This document shows, piece by piece, positions 40,216 to 49,355 of a stretch of DNA of 64,000 nt (its first letter is position 1; every line of letters begins with the position of its first letter). Location of the stretch: contig JAQUKH010000002.1 in the NCBI GenBank assembly GCA_028719205.1, positions 1 to 64,000 on the forward strand, read 5' to 3'. The notes beneath the pieces are model-generated. The model was not told where the DNA came from. It did no database searches and worked only from the letters and a program-made list of their open reading frames with translations. The DNA comes from a bacterium (GTDB lineage: Bacteria; JACRDZ01; JAQUKH01). Made by a program: the position numbers and the translations under genes.

Positions 40216-43200
40216 TTATGCAACTTCTTCCACTTCAGCTTCTTCCAGAAACATGGCAAATCCTTTTATCTGTTTTTCAGGAAATAATTCTTTAACCAAA
40301 CCGGCATAAATATCGATCTGTTCCTTATAATTTAAGGAAGATTCAGATTTTGTTTTGTATTCGACTATCCATACTTCTTTTTCCCTGACGATGAGGCGGT
40401 CGATCCTTTTTGTGTTCCCTAAGCGGTCGACAATATCTTTTTCGAGATAAACTTTACCATCAGAGATATAAAAAAACTTCCGCAGATCATTATTTTTGAC
40501 AAGTTTAGTTATTATCGATGAAAATTCAGAATAGTCCGTAATGCCCGGAAATAAATTACGCGCCTTTGAAGCGCCTTTTTTTATCGCATCGTCTAAATTC
40601 TGATGTTCAAGATTTTCTATTGAACTTAGCATCTCATGCAGAAAATTCCCTTTTAATACTTTATCCCTGTTCCTGATCGAATTAACATCCAAAAAATCTT
40701 CTTTTATAAATTCTATCCATTCTTTATATTCAGGCAAAGATAAAGTTATGTATGATGTTTTGTCATCCGATTCCGTAAAGTATTCATGCCTTTCCCCTTT
40801 ATTATAAATATTTTCAGGAATAAGGTATTTTGCAGTATTTGCGGTTCTTAATTCTCCATTTTTATCAGCGGACTTTTTAAAAGAAAACGGTATAAAAATA
40901 TAAAGTTCGTTTTTCGCCCTCGTCAAGGAAACGTAAAGAGTGTTGAGTTCATCTATAAAAGTTTTTTTGTATTCTTCCGTGTGCATGGAAGCTATCTGAT
41001 CTGATAGCTGCGCGTATTTTTTATCCAGTCTGACAAGTGAGAGGTTTTCGGGATCTTTATCAATGAAGCTTATATTTTGTTTTTTATTTGACTTAAAATG
41101 TTTCATATCAAACTCCAAAAAAGGAATTATAACTGTTCCGAATCCGAGGCCCTTGGATTTATGGATCGTCATAACTTTTATCGCGTCTACACCCTTCACG
41201 TTGACAAAAATGCTTTTATTATTCAGCCCTTTAAAATATTCAAGAAAATCAGTTATCCCGTTATAATCTTTTTCGCCTTCTTTTATCATTTGGAGAAAAT
41301 GTATAAAAAACGCCTGCTGGTAAGGGAAGTTTTTAAATACATTAAATTTTTTATAAATTTCAATCACAAATTCATATAATTCGGTAAATCCTACGGTTTT
41401 AAAGAAATTATCTATCAGGTTGTTCCAGATATCGGGGTACATATTTTGAAATTCGCGGTAAATATAATGATCGTTTTTTGTTGAAGAATTTTCTCTGAGC
41501 GCAAAAAGGAAATTTTCAATTATTTTTTTATCAATACCGGACTCCTTTAAAAAAATATTTCCCATTATAAAAGACGCGAAAGAAAGATTATCTATTGGTG
41601 AATTCAGGAATTTAAGGAACGAGGTAAGCTCATTAATGAAAACATTGTTTTTTATATTTAGCGTTTTATCAGATTCCACAGGGATATTTTTATCTATCAG
41701 CCAACCGCTTACGGTTTCCACGTACTCATTCTCGCGGCACAGGATCGCGATGTCTTTTAGGCCTGCGCGGTTCCGTGTTTTCAGCTGTTCTATAAGGTTT
41801 AAAAGCTTTTCCTTGATGATTTCATATTTTTCATCCTTGTCGGTAATTTCAACAGCCTCGGCCCTGACAAATCCGTATTGATATTTGTCATCCTTTCTGT
41901 ATTTTTGTTCCGCGCGGGAAAATATATTGAGAATCTCCTCGATACAGGTTTTACTGAAATTCCGAAGATCATCATCCTCGTTTTGCTGATATTCGATAAA
42001 CCGCTTTAGATTATTTTCCGCGAATATACTGTTCGTAAATTCTACAATTTCTTTCTGGCTGCGGTAATTTGTGTTAAGATAATTTTCTTTTACATATTCG
42101 GGATAAGTGTTCTTTATTTCATCAAATAAGGAACACTCGCCTCCGCGGAACCGGAAAATCGCCTGTTTTTTATCGCCCACGTAGAAAAAGCTTCCTCCGG
42201 TTGAAAGAATTTCCTCGATCATTATCTCAAAATTCTGCCATTGTAGAACGCTTGTATCCTGAAATTCGTCGATCAGAAAATGCCTTATGCGCGTCGAAAG
42301 CCTGTAATAAAGTTCAGGGACATTGATCTCGTTTTGCCTGATCAGTAAATGTGCCTGTTCATTGAGTTCGCCAAGGAACAATAAATCATTTTTTCTCGCG
42401 TTCCGCCTGAAAATGTCATAGACCATGTCAAAAATATCAATATAGCAATTAAAAAATGCTGCCGACTCTTTTTCTGAAACTCTGATTATTTCTCTGTGGA
42501 TATTTTCCCAAAGTTTGATAAGCTCGTCCGGTATAGTTTTATTTTTCAGGGCAGGCAGTTCATCTTTTAAAAATGATTTTTTTCCGATATCGGCAAAATC
42601 AAAATTGTCTTTGTTGTTTTGAACAAAATTATTTAACGTTTTTCGGAAAGTTCCATTAATGTCAGGAGTCATTTTATTATTCAGGTCCCGGTAAAGTTTA
42701 AGCAAGGCGCGTTTTGATATTAATATGTTTTCGCCTTTCAGGTCAAACTTCTGGAAATTCTTGCCGTAAGTATTTTTCCGCGAGTACATTGAATTGATCA
42801 GGTTCAAAATATCTTTTTTCGGGATCCAGCCGGCCTTGTTTTCAAGGTATAAATATTGGTGCAGAAAATTATTGAAAATATCCCTGGTGGTTTTGTCATG
42901 GTTAGCTTTGTCAATACATTCATCCAGGCTGTATAAAAGAAGAGGTAAATGATCGTCCCTGATCTCAAAATTAGAGGATATGTTCAGCCTGAACGCGCAG
43001 CTTATCAGGATCTTATTAATAAAACTATCGATAGTCTGGACCTGAAGAAAGTTGTAATTGGCAAGGATGTAGTCCATCAGGTACTGAGCCTTTTTTTGTA
43101 TATTTGTTGTATTACATATACTTTCTAAAACAGAATTTTTTTCTTCAGGGCTTGAAAATTTATTAAGGGCGATCTTCCTTAAGGTTTCCAGTATCCTTTC

Positions 43201-43392
43201 CTTCATTTCAGCCGCCGCTTTGTTCGTGAACGTAATAGCGAGGATATTTTCGATTTGCTTCGGATCAGATCCTTCCTTGAATAGCAGGCTTAAATAATGT
43301 CTGGCAAGCGCGTAAGTTTTCCCCGACCCCGCGGACGCTTCGACGACATGAACACAGGGATTATCGGGAATTGGTTCAAATAAACTATTCAT
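40216..43392 (-). CDS. AddA/RecB-like UvrD-family helicase-nuclease
   Basis: 1058 residues. Helicase motifs: I (VVEASAGSGKTYALARHYLSLL), II (HFLIDEFQDTSVLQW), III-like (FFYVGDKKQAIFRFRGG), V (IKVMTIHKSKGLGFGTVIIPF), and VI (LNTLYVSLTRAKNELYIF). The C-terminal nuclease ends with VWIVEYKTKS. It would unwind and cut DNA ends with the AddB-like protein. Here it belongs to a minus-strand operon: rmuC, DUF169, then this gene, with 4-base overlaps. The AddB-like gene lies 2.7 kb further on the same strand. Confidence 0.9.
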   Translation of the reverse strand: MNSLFEPIPDNPCVHVVEASAGSGKTYALARHYLSLLFKEGSDPKQIENILAITFTNKAAAEMKERILETLRKIALNKFSSPEEKNSVLESICNTTNIQKKAQYLMDYILANYNFLQVQTIDSFINKILISCAFRLNISSNFEIRDDHLPLLLYSLDECIDKANHDKTTRDIFNNFLHQYLYLENKAGWIPKKDILNLINSMYSRKNTYGKNFQKFDLKGENILISKRALLKLYRDLNNKMTPDINGTFRKTLNNFVQNNKDNFDFADIGKKSFLKDELPALKNKTIPDELIKLWENIHREIIRVSEKESAAFFNCYIDIFDMVYDIFRRNARKNDLLFLGELNEQAHLLIRQNEINVPELYYRLSTRIRHFLIDEFQDTSVLQWQNFEIMIEEILSTGGSFFYVGDKKQAIFRFRGGECSLFDEIKNTYPEYVKENYLNTNYRSQKEIVEFTNSIFAENNLKRFIEYQQNEDDDLRNFSKTCIEEILNIFSRAEQKYRKDDKYQYGFVRAEAVEITDKDEKYEIIKEKLLNLIEQLKTRNRAGLKDIAILCRENEYVETVSGWLIDKNIPVESDKTLNIKNNVFINELTSFLKFLNSPIDNLSFASFIMGNIFLKESGIDKKIIENFLFALRENSSTKNDHYIYREFQNMYPDIWNNLIDNFFKTVGFTELYEFVIEIYKKFNVFKNFPYQQAFFIHFLQMIKEGEKDYNGITDFLEYFKGLNNKSIFVNVKGVDAIKVMTIHKSKGLGFGTVIIPFLEFDMKHFKSNKKQNISFIDKDPENLSLVRLDKKYAQLSDQIASMHTEEYKKTFIDELNTLYVSLTRAKNELYIFIPFSFKKSADKNGELRTANTAKYLIPENIYNKGERHEYFTESDDKTSYITLSLPEYKEWIEFIKEDFLDVNSIRNRDKVLKGNFLHEMLSSIENLEHQNLDDAIKKGASKARNLFPGITDYSEFSSIITKLVKNNDLRKFFYISDGKVYLEKDIVDRLGNTKRIDRLIVREKEVWIVEYKTKSESSLNYKEQIDIYAGLVKELFPEKQIKGFAMFLEEAEVEEVA

Positions 43393-44141
43393 ATGATCCT
43401 TTTCTTGACCTTTTCCCAGCTTTTTGTGATTAAAAAACTTTCATCCATATTATCCACCATGCGTTTAAATTTTTTCATCGGTATCGCGAAACTTAATATA
43501 TCTTTAGGAACATAAGGCCTGGCGGAGACATCGAACATTCCTATAACCGCCTGCGGATTTTCCTTCTTATTTTCAAGATACGGGTATTCAATGATCGAAG
43601 CGCACCCGGCTCCAAAAGGCGCGATAACGGAAAATCTGCTTGTTTCTTCAAAGCCGCTCAATGTGAAAAGCCCGGACAGGATATCGGGTTTCGCATAAAA
43701 GATTACTACCGCCGGCTCATCATTCTCTTCAAGTTTATCCCATCTTTTAAATACGATATATTTCGCGGGAGATTTGAATTTTGGAGAGTTTTTTAAAAGG
43801 TCTTCAACTATTTCAGGGGATTTTTTATAGCGCTCGCCTTCCAATTTTCCTTCAGTGCCGCTGGATAGGAAATATTTGAAAGAGGGTGATATTTCTACCT
43901 CTGAAAAACCAAGATACCTTTCTGCGCCGCTACAGCCTAAGGAATCCGCGCTGAAACACAAGGATTTTCCATTTCTCACGAGATTTAAAACAGCGATTAA
44001 GCATTGGTGGCTGATACTCGGTTTTTTTACCGCTTTACCATGCCCTTCCTCATCTGTATAATAAAAAATAAATGGCAGTTCAGCTCCATCAAAATATTTC
44101 GCCCATAAATCTAGAAATTTGGTTTTAAATCCTATGTTCAT
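43389..44141 (-). CDS. DUF169-family protein
   Basis: 250 residues, no membrane helix. The block SLCFSADSLGCSGAERYLGF matches the DUF169/COG2043 family, which is common in anaerobes and archaea. FYAKPDILSGLFTL and APFGAGCASIIEYPYLE are also typical. Function is unknown. It overlaps the AddA-like gene by 4 bases and the rmuC gene by 4 bases, so all three are translated together. A link with DNA repair is possible from context only. Confidence 0.85.
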   Translation of the reverse strand: MNIGFKTKFLDLWAKYFDGAELPFIFYYTDEEGHGKAVKKPSISHQCLIAVLNLVRNGKSLCFSADSLGCSGAERYLGFSEVEISPSFKYFLSSGTEGKLEGERYKKSPEIVEDLLKNSPKFKSPAKYIVFKRWDKLEENDEPAVVIFYAKPDILSGLFTLSGFEETSRFSVIAPFGAGCASIIEYPYLENKKENPQAVIGMFDVSARPYVPKDILSFAIPMKKFKRMVDNMDESFLITKSWEKVKKRII

Positions 44142-45526
44142 TTTTGATCTTTAGATTTATTATTTTCTTCCTGAGATCTAACCGGAATTTGTTCAATTGA
44201 AGTGATTTCAGGAAGGTCCTTGTTTTCGCACGCGCCTAATTCCTTGAATTTTCTGACGCTTACCAAAACGCGTGTTTCCAGCGAATTTACCATATTGTTA
44301 AAGGATGTAACAGCCTGTTTAAGATTGGTTCCTGTTTTATTTATATGTTCAATAAATGGCTCGAAACGTTTATATAATTCTTTCCCCAGATCCGCTATCT
44401 TTTGCGCGTTTTCAGTAATTTGTTCCTGCCGCCATCCGTAGGCTACGGCGCGAAGCAGGGCGACCAGAGTGGTAGGTGTCGCGATAATAACCTTGGACGC
44501 TATCCCGTCTTCAATGATCGCGGGGTCATTTTCCAGTGCCGCGCTTAAAAATGATTCAGCGGGCATGAACATAACGACAAATTCCGGCGCTTTTGGGAAC
44601 TGGTTCCAATAGTTTTTCTCGGACAGGGATTTTATATGTTTTCTTACCTGCTGGGTATGTTTTAAAAGAAATAATTTCTTTTTTTCTTCAGTATCCTGGG
44701 CAATAGCATCAAGATAAGAATCCAAAGGCACTTTGCTGTCAACAACGATTTCCCTGTCGTTAGGAAGATGAATGATCATATCAGGCCGCGACCGGCCTTC
44801 TTCGGTATTTACGGAAACCTGCTCAGAGTAATCGCAATGTTCGGACATCCCCGCGAGTTCAACTACTCTTTTTAACGTGATCTCTCCCCATCTGCCGCGT
44901 ACCTCCGGCCTTCTAAGAGCGGAAACCAGGTTGCCAGTTTCTTTTTGCAGCTGCTGTTCGGATGATATGAGCGATTTGATCTGACTATCCAGGTTCGCGT
45001 AGTCCGAGGCCCGGTTCTTTTCCAGTTCATTTATCTGTTTTTCATATTTTTGCAAAGAATCGGCAAGAGGTTGGACAAGATTTTTAATCGCGGTTTCCTT
45101 AGTATCAAAATCACCTTTTGCCTTGCTTAAAATAACAGTCAAATTTTCCCTGGCGAGTTCCAAAAACGCCTTATTATTGCTTTTTAACGCCTCACCTGAT
45201 AAAGCCTGAAAAGCGGTTGTTAGTTTTTCCTGTGCCTGTTCCAGGAGTTTTTTCTGCTCCTCAATATTTTTATTTGCCTCCTCAAGCCGCGTTTCCGCGG
45301 TTGTTTTAGCTTTCTGGGACGATTCGAGGCTAGAACGAAGATCGCCGATAAGATTTTCTTTTTGTCCAATCTGCTTTTGCAATTCATTAGCGGAGTTTTC
45401 AAAGACAGCGATTTGGCTTTTCAGTTCATTTAAAAGAGTTTCATCTTTTTTGTGTTTAGAGGAGGCTAAAAACCATCCGGCAATTATTCCAAAAAATACT
45501 AAAAGGATATAAATCAATATTTGCAT
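44138..45526 (-). CDS. rmuC: DNA recombination protein RmuC
   Basis: 462 residues. N-terminal membrane anchor (ILIYILLVFFGIIAGWFLA), a long coiled coil (about 25-125, SQIAVFENSANELQKQIGQKENLIGDLRSS and onward), and the conserved RmuC domain: RRPEVRGRWGEITLKRVVELAGM, RPDMIIHLPNDREIVVDSKVPLDSYLDA, and ATPTTLVALLRAVAYGWRQE. RmuC limits inverted-repeat recombination in Escherichia coli, with a nuclease-like core. It is the first gene of the operon with DUF169 and the AddA-like gene. The tail is Glu/Asn/Lys-rich. Confidence 0.94.
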   Translation of the reverse strand: MQILIYILLVFFGIIAGWFLASSKHKKDETLLNELKSQIAVFENSANELQKQIGQKENLIGDLRSSLESSQKAKTTAETRLEEANKNIEEQKKLLEQAQEKLTTAFQALSGEALKSNNKAFLELARENLTVILSKAKGDFDTKETAIKNLVQPLADSLQKYEKQINELEKNRASDYANLDSQIKSLISSEQQLQKETGNLVSALRRPEVRGRWGEITLKRVVELAGMSEHCDYSEQVSVNTEEGRSRPDMIIHLPNDREIVVDSKVPLDSYLDAIAQDTEEKKKLFLLKHTQQVRKHIKSLSEKNYWNQFPKAPEFVVMFMPAESFLSAALENDPAIIEDGIASKVIIATPTTLVALLRAVAYGWRQEQITENAQKIADLGKELYKRFEPFIEHINKTGTNLKQAVTSFNNMVNSLETRVLVSVRKFKELGACENKDLPEITSIEQIPVRSQEENNKSKDQK

Positions 45527-45580
45527 GATTTATAATATATCAGAAAATGTAATTGTTTTATACTAAAATTACTTCTTAGT

Positions 45581-45610
45581 TTGCCAAAATTTAAATTTTT
45601 AGTTTATAAT
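45581..45610 (+). promoter_or_regulatory. Promoter of larC, leaderless layout
   Basis: TTGCCA at 45581-45586 and TATAAT at 45605-45610 with an 18-base spacer. Only 7 bases separate the -10 from the ATG at 45618, and there is no Shine-Dalgarno. Confidence 0.65.
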
Positions 45611-45617
45611 ACAAGAT

Positions 45618-46763
45618 ATGAAAACAGCCTATTTTGATTGTTTCAGCGGTATAAGCGGGGATATGATCCTGGGAAGCCTTATTGACGCGGGGTTGGACTT
45701 TAACAGATTTAAAAAAGAGCTTGGATTTCTTAACCTGAAAGAATATTCCCTGCAGGCAAAAAAGGTGAAACGCGGTTCTTTAATGGGAACTAAGTTTGAT
45801 GTTATTATAAATAAGAACGCGAAAGGCCGTGCTTATAATGAAATTATTAAATTGATCAAAAACAGCGGTTTAAATAAAAAGGTGAAAGAAAAAAGCCTTA
45901 AAATATTTCAACGGCTGGCGGTTTCTGAAGCAAAACTTCACGGTGTTCCTGTCTCAAAAGTTCATTTTCATGAATTAAGTTCAATAGACACAATTGTTGA
46001 TATTGTGGGAAGCGTGATCGCATTCGATATTCTGGGCATAGAAAAAATCTATTCATCAAGCCTGCCGTTGGGGCAGGGTGTGGTTAAAACCATGCACGGG
46101 ATGCTGCCCGTTCCCGCGCCCGCTACAGCGGATTTGTTGAGGGATGTTCCTGTCCGTTTAGGGGATGGGACATTTGAATTGGTTACGCCGACAGGCGCGG
46201 TAATAATATCTGAAATGTCTGACGGATTCGGGAAATGTCCTGAAATGAAGATAAAAAATATAGGTTATGGCGCGGGCGGCAGGGATTTGCCAAATACGCC
46301 GAATCTTCTGCGCGTTATCATTGGCGAATCATCTGAAAACGAGGAAGAAGATATTATTACGGTGATCGAAACAAACATCGACGACATGAATCCGCAGATC
46401 CTGGGATATTTAATGGAAAAGCTTATGCAAAAAGGCGCTTTGGATGTTTTCTTCACGCCGGTTTACGGTAAAAAGAACAGGCCGGGAATTTTGCTTACGG
46501 TTTTATCAGAAATCCCGAAGGCTGATAATTTTATTAAGATTATTTTAGAAGAAACAACAGTTTTTGGCGTGAGGATGTATGAAACAAGACGAAAAAAATT
46601 GAAAAGAGAAATAAAAGAAGTGAAAACTAAATACGGAAAAGTAAAAGTGAAATATGGTTATCTTAACGGCAAAATTATTAAATCCCAGCCGGAATATGAA
46701 GATTGCAAGAAGATCGCGGAAGAGAAGAATATCCAACTGAATAAAATTTTAAGAGAGATTTAG
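45618..46763 (+). CDS. larC: Nickel insertion protein LarC (nickel-pincer cofactor)
   Basis: 381 residues, one uninterrupted frame (in some lactobacilli the two halves are joined by frameshifting). LarC puts nickel into the pyridinium-dithiocarboxylate pincer cofactor of LarA-type racemases, using CTP. Family blocks: AYFDCFSGISGDMILGSLIDAGLD, VHFHELSSIDTIVDIVG, PLGQGVVKTMHGMLPVPAPAT and ETNIDDMNPQILGYL. larA, larB and larE are not in the window. The gene has a consensus promoter whose -10 lies 7 bases before the ATG. It adds to the nickel theme of the region. Confidence 0.95.
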   Translation: MKTAYFDCFSGISGDMILGSLIDAGLDFNRFKKELGFLNLKEYSLQAKKVKRGSLMGTKFDVIINKNAKGRAYNEIIKLIKNSGLNKKVKEKSLKIFQRLAVSEAKLHGVPVSKVHFHELSSIDTIVDIVGSVIAFDILGIEKIYSSSLPLGQGVVKTMHGMLPVPAPATADLLRDVPVRLGDGTFELVTPTGAVIISEMSDGFGKCPEMKIKNIGYGAGGRDLPNTPNLLRVIIGESSENEEEDIITVIETNIDDMNPQILGYLMEKLMQKGALDVFFTPVYGKKNRPGILLTVLSEIPKADNFIKIILEETTVFGVRMYETRRKKLKREIKEVKTKYGKVKVKYGYLNGKIIKSQPEYEDCKKIAEEKNIQLNKILREI

Positions 46764-46783
46764 TAGTTTTTCGCATATGTAAT

Positions 46784-46833
46784 TTTACATAAAGGTATAA
46801 ATATCTCTTGACAAATTTACACAAAGGTGTAAA
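46784..46833. promoter_or_regulatory. Tandem 18-base inverted-repeat operator candidates before the AAA_14 gene
   Basis: TTTACACAAAGGTGTAAA (46816-46833) has 7-base arms TTTACAC/GTGTAAA. A diverged copy TTTACATAAAGGTATAAA is at 46784-46801. The first lies between the -35 and -10 of the promoter, overlapping the -10, so binding there would block transcription. Confidence 0.6.
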
Positions 46834-46835
46834 AT
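46808..46835 (+). promoter_or_regulatory. Promoter of the AAA_14 ATPase gene, leaderless layout
   Basis: TTGACA (46808-46813), 16-base spacer, TAAAAT (46830-46835). The ATG is 7 bases beyond the -10 at 46843, with no ribosome site. Confidence 0.6.
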
Positions 46836-46842
46836 AACCTTT

Positions 46843-48084
46843 ATGAAAAGGACACAATCTCTTTATATTTTTGATCCCGATGTTAATGCCGGGAAAATGA
46901 TATTTTTATTCGGGCCGCGCCAGGTCGGGAAAACTACGTTTGTAAAAAACAAACTAAAAGAGTTAAAGCAGGAATATCTTTATTTTGATTGGGATGATCC
47001 ATATGTAAAAATGGAATACTCGAAAAATCCGCATTTTTTAAAACCTCATTTAGCGAAAATATCTCAAAAACGGCCTCTCGTGGTCTTCGATGAAATCCAT
47101 AAGCACAAAAACTGGAAAAATATTTTAAAAGGATTGTATGATATTCATATCGATGAGGCACAGTTTGTTATAACGGGGAGCGCCCGGCTTGATTATTTCA
47201 GGCAGTCCGGAGACAGCCTTGTAGGCAGGTATTTTTCATATCGGCTTCTTCCTCTGGGATTAGCGGAAGCGGCAGGTAACTTTGATTCTATCTTAAATGA
47301 TGATACCTTTTTATTCTACCCTGATAAAAAAAAGTTATTAGCTATTATACAAAAAACAGAAGAAAAGCCATTTAAGGATTCTTTTAAAAAATTAATGGAA
47401 TTTGGAGGCTTCCCGGAACCTTTTACCAGGGCAAAAAACAATTTTTCTATTAAATGGCGAAAAGATTATAAATCTCTTTTGGTATATGAAGATTTAAGAG
47501 ATTTGACGCGTATTCAGGATATTAAAGGGATTGAACAGCTTTTACTGCTTCTTCCGGAGAGGGTCGGATCTCCATTGAGTATTAATTCTCTTAAAAATAT
47601 CCTGCAGGTTAATCATAGAACTGTCTCTGTGTGGCTTGAAGCATTAAAAAAAGTATATTTGATTTTTTCGTTAATGCCGTGGGCTAAGAACATTGCCAAA
47701 GCCATTAAAAAGGAAGAAAAAATATATTTTTTTGATTGGACAATGATAGACGATGAGGGTGCGCGATTTGAAAATGCGATAGCCGTAAGTTTATTCCGGT
47801 TAATTTCCCGGTGGAATGAATTAGGGTTAGGCGATTTTGAATTAAGATATATAAGAAATCAACAGGGGCATGAGGTTGATTTTCTGGTTATTAAGAACCA
47901 GAAGCCATTTGCTCTTTTTGAAGCAAAAAACAGCGATATTAATATCGCGAAATCCGGAATTTATTTCAGTGAACATTTGAAAATTCCTTATTATCAATTG
48001 GTGAATAAAAAAGATATTGTCGAGGCATATCCAAAAGATAGATATATTATTTCAGCATGGAGATTTTTAGGACTATTGGGATAG
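46843..48084 (+). CDS. AAA_14/DUF4143-type ATPase
   Basis: 413 residues. Walker A is FGPRQVGKTTFVKNKL, Walker B is PLVVFDEIHKHKNW, and sensor region VITGSARLDYF; the C-terminal DUF4143 domain (about 200-400) ends in a PD-(D/E)xK-like nuclease fold (GHEVDFLVIKNQKPFALFEAKN, Asp...Glu-x-Lys). Common, poorly understood, often mobile or multi-copy in anaerobes. The promoter carries two palindromes of the same type, so it may regulate itself. The antiporter gene follows 30 bases later. Confidence 0.93.
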   Translation: MKRTQSLYIFDPDVNAGKMIFLFGPRQVGKTTFVKNKLKELKQEYLYFDWDDPYVKMEYSKNPHFLKPHLAKISQKRPLVVFDEIHKHKNWKNILKGLYDIHIDEAQFVITGSARLDYFRQSGDSLVGRYFSYRLLPLGLAEAAGNFDSILNDDTFLFYPDKKKLLAIIQKTEEKPFKDSFKKLMEFGGFPEPFTRAKNNFSIKWRKDYKSLLVYEDLRDLTRIQDIKGIEQLLLLLPERVGSPLSINSLKNILQVNHRTVSVWLEALKKVYLIFSLMPWAKNIAKAIKKEEKIYFFDWTMIDDEGARFENAIAVSLFRLISRWNELGLGDFELRYIRNQQGHEVDFLVIKNQKPFALFEAKNSDINIAKSGIYFSEHLKIPYYQLVNKKDIVEAYPKDRYIISAWRFLGLLG

Positions 48085-48114
48085 AATTTAGAAAATCGAT
48101 ACTTGTGAAAAAAT

Positions 48115-49341
48115 ATGAATTTTAATTTAGAAACTGTTTTTATCATTCAAAGTCTAATAATTATTGTTTTACCTTTTATCTTATGGAATACAAAGATAAT
48201 AAGATCTTTTGTTCCGCTTGTTGTCATTCAGATTTTTGTAGGTATTTTGCTTGGCCCGTCAATTTTGGGAAGGATATCGCAAAGTAGTTATAATTTGTTG
48301 TTTCCCGAAAATTCATTAATGATCCTTAACGGGCTTTATTGGCTGGCTTTGATTTTACTGGGTTTCCAAACGGGTTTACATATTGATCCGGACGAAATAA
48401 CTAAAAAAGGCACTAAATATGTAATAGTAAGCGCTTCCTCTCTGATCGTTCCAATGTTTGCAGGCGCGTTGATCGCGGCAAAATTGTATTCTCCTCAATT
48501 TATAGGGCCAAACGCCACCCGGTTTTCGTTTATTGCCGGAATGGCTATCGCGGCGGGTGTGACAGCCCTGCCTGTGCTTTCCGTAATTTTATATGAATTG
48601 GAATTAATAAGTAAAAATATAGGGATAAAGAGCCTCGCGTACGCGGCCGCAAACGACTTGTTTTTGTGGTTATCCATATTAATTTTAAATGTTATATCAT
48701 CAGGTAATTCCTGTAATATAATTTTTGAAAGATTGATAATTGTCATAGCTTTTCTTATTTTAAGCTTTTTTGCGGTAAAAAAGTTTTTAACCGTTTTGCT
48801 GGATAAAGGTTTTTTGTCAAAAGAGGTTAAAAATAAAGATCTGGTGATAATACTGTTTTTTGTTTTAATTTATGCTTTTATCGGAGAAATAATAGGGATC
48901 AGTTATTTAGTGGGTGCGTTTATTTTTGGCGTGATTTTCCCGAAGAGCGTATCTAAAAATATTAAAGATAAATTAGAGCAATTCTTATTTGTGATCTTAT
49001 TGCCGTTTTTATTTATTTTAACCGGTCTAAAAACATCCTGTGACATTACAAATTACAGGTTTTGGGTACTTTTTATTATTATGACAATAGTAATATCAGG
49101 GGCAAATATTATCGGCGCCGCCTTACCCGAAAAATATTTTGGCACATCTCTTAAAGAATCACTGCAAATAGGAGTTCTTATGCAGACAAAAGGGCTTATG
49201 GAAGTTGTATTTTTAAATATGCTGCTGAATCAGGGGATCATAAATTCTACAACTTTTTCAGCCATGCTTTTTGTAGCGATGGCAACAACAGCACTCACAA
49301 AGCCTATGCTGATGCTGTTAGATAAAACAAAGTTAAAATAA
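48115..49341 (+). CDS. CPA2-type cation/proton antiporter
   Basis: 408 residues with 11 or 12 membrane helices. The pattern ILLGFQTGLHIDP and FIAGMAIAAGVTALPVLSVILYELEL, together with the later GISYLVGAFIFGVIFP and MQTKGLMEVVFLNMLL, fits the Na+/H+ or K+/H+ exchanger family (NhaS3/KefB type without the regulatory C-terminal domain). Inner membrane, ion and pH balance. The ion is not determined. It follows the AAA_14 gene by 30 bases and precedes archease by 14 bases. Confidence 0.9.
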   Translation: MNFNLETVFIIQSLIIIVLPFILWNTKIIRSFVPLVVIQIFVGILLGPSILGRISQSSYNLLFPENSLMILNGLYWLALILLGFQTGLHIDPDEITKKGTKYVIVSASSLIVPMFAGALIAAKLYSPQFIGPNATRFSFIAGMAIAAGVTALPVLSVILYELELISKNIGIKSLAYAAANDLFLWLSILILNVISSGNSCNIIFERLIIVIAFLILSFFAVKKFLTVLLDKGFLSKEVKNKDLVIILFFVLIYAFIGEIIGISYLVGAFIFGVIFPKSVSKNIKDKLEQFLFVILLPFLFILTGLKTSCDITNYRFWVLFIIMTIVISGANIIGAALPEKYFGTSLKESLQIGVLMQTKGLMEVVFLNMLLNQGIINSTTFSAMLFVAMATTALTKPMLMLLDKTKLK

Positions 49342-49355
49342 TAAGGTAACCGTGA

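Noticed and set aside
45618-46763. Frameshifted two-part larC
   Set aside because: The frame is continuous for 381 codons with both halves in phase.
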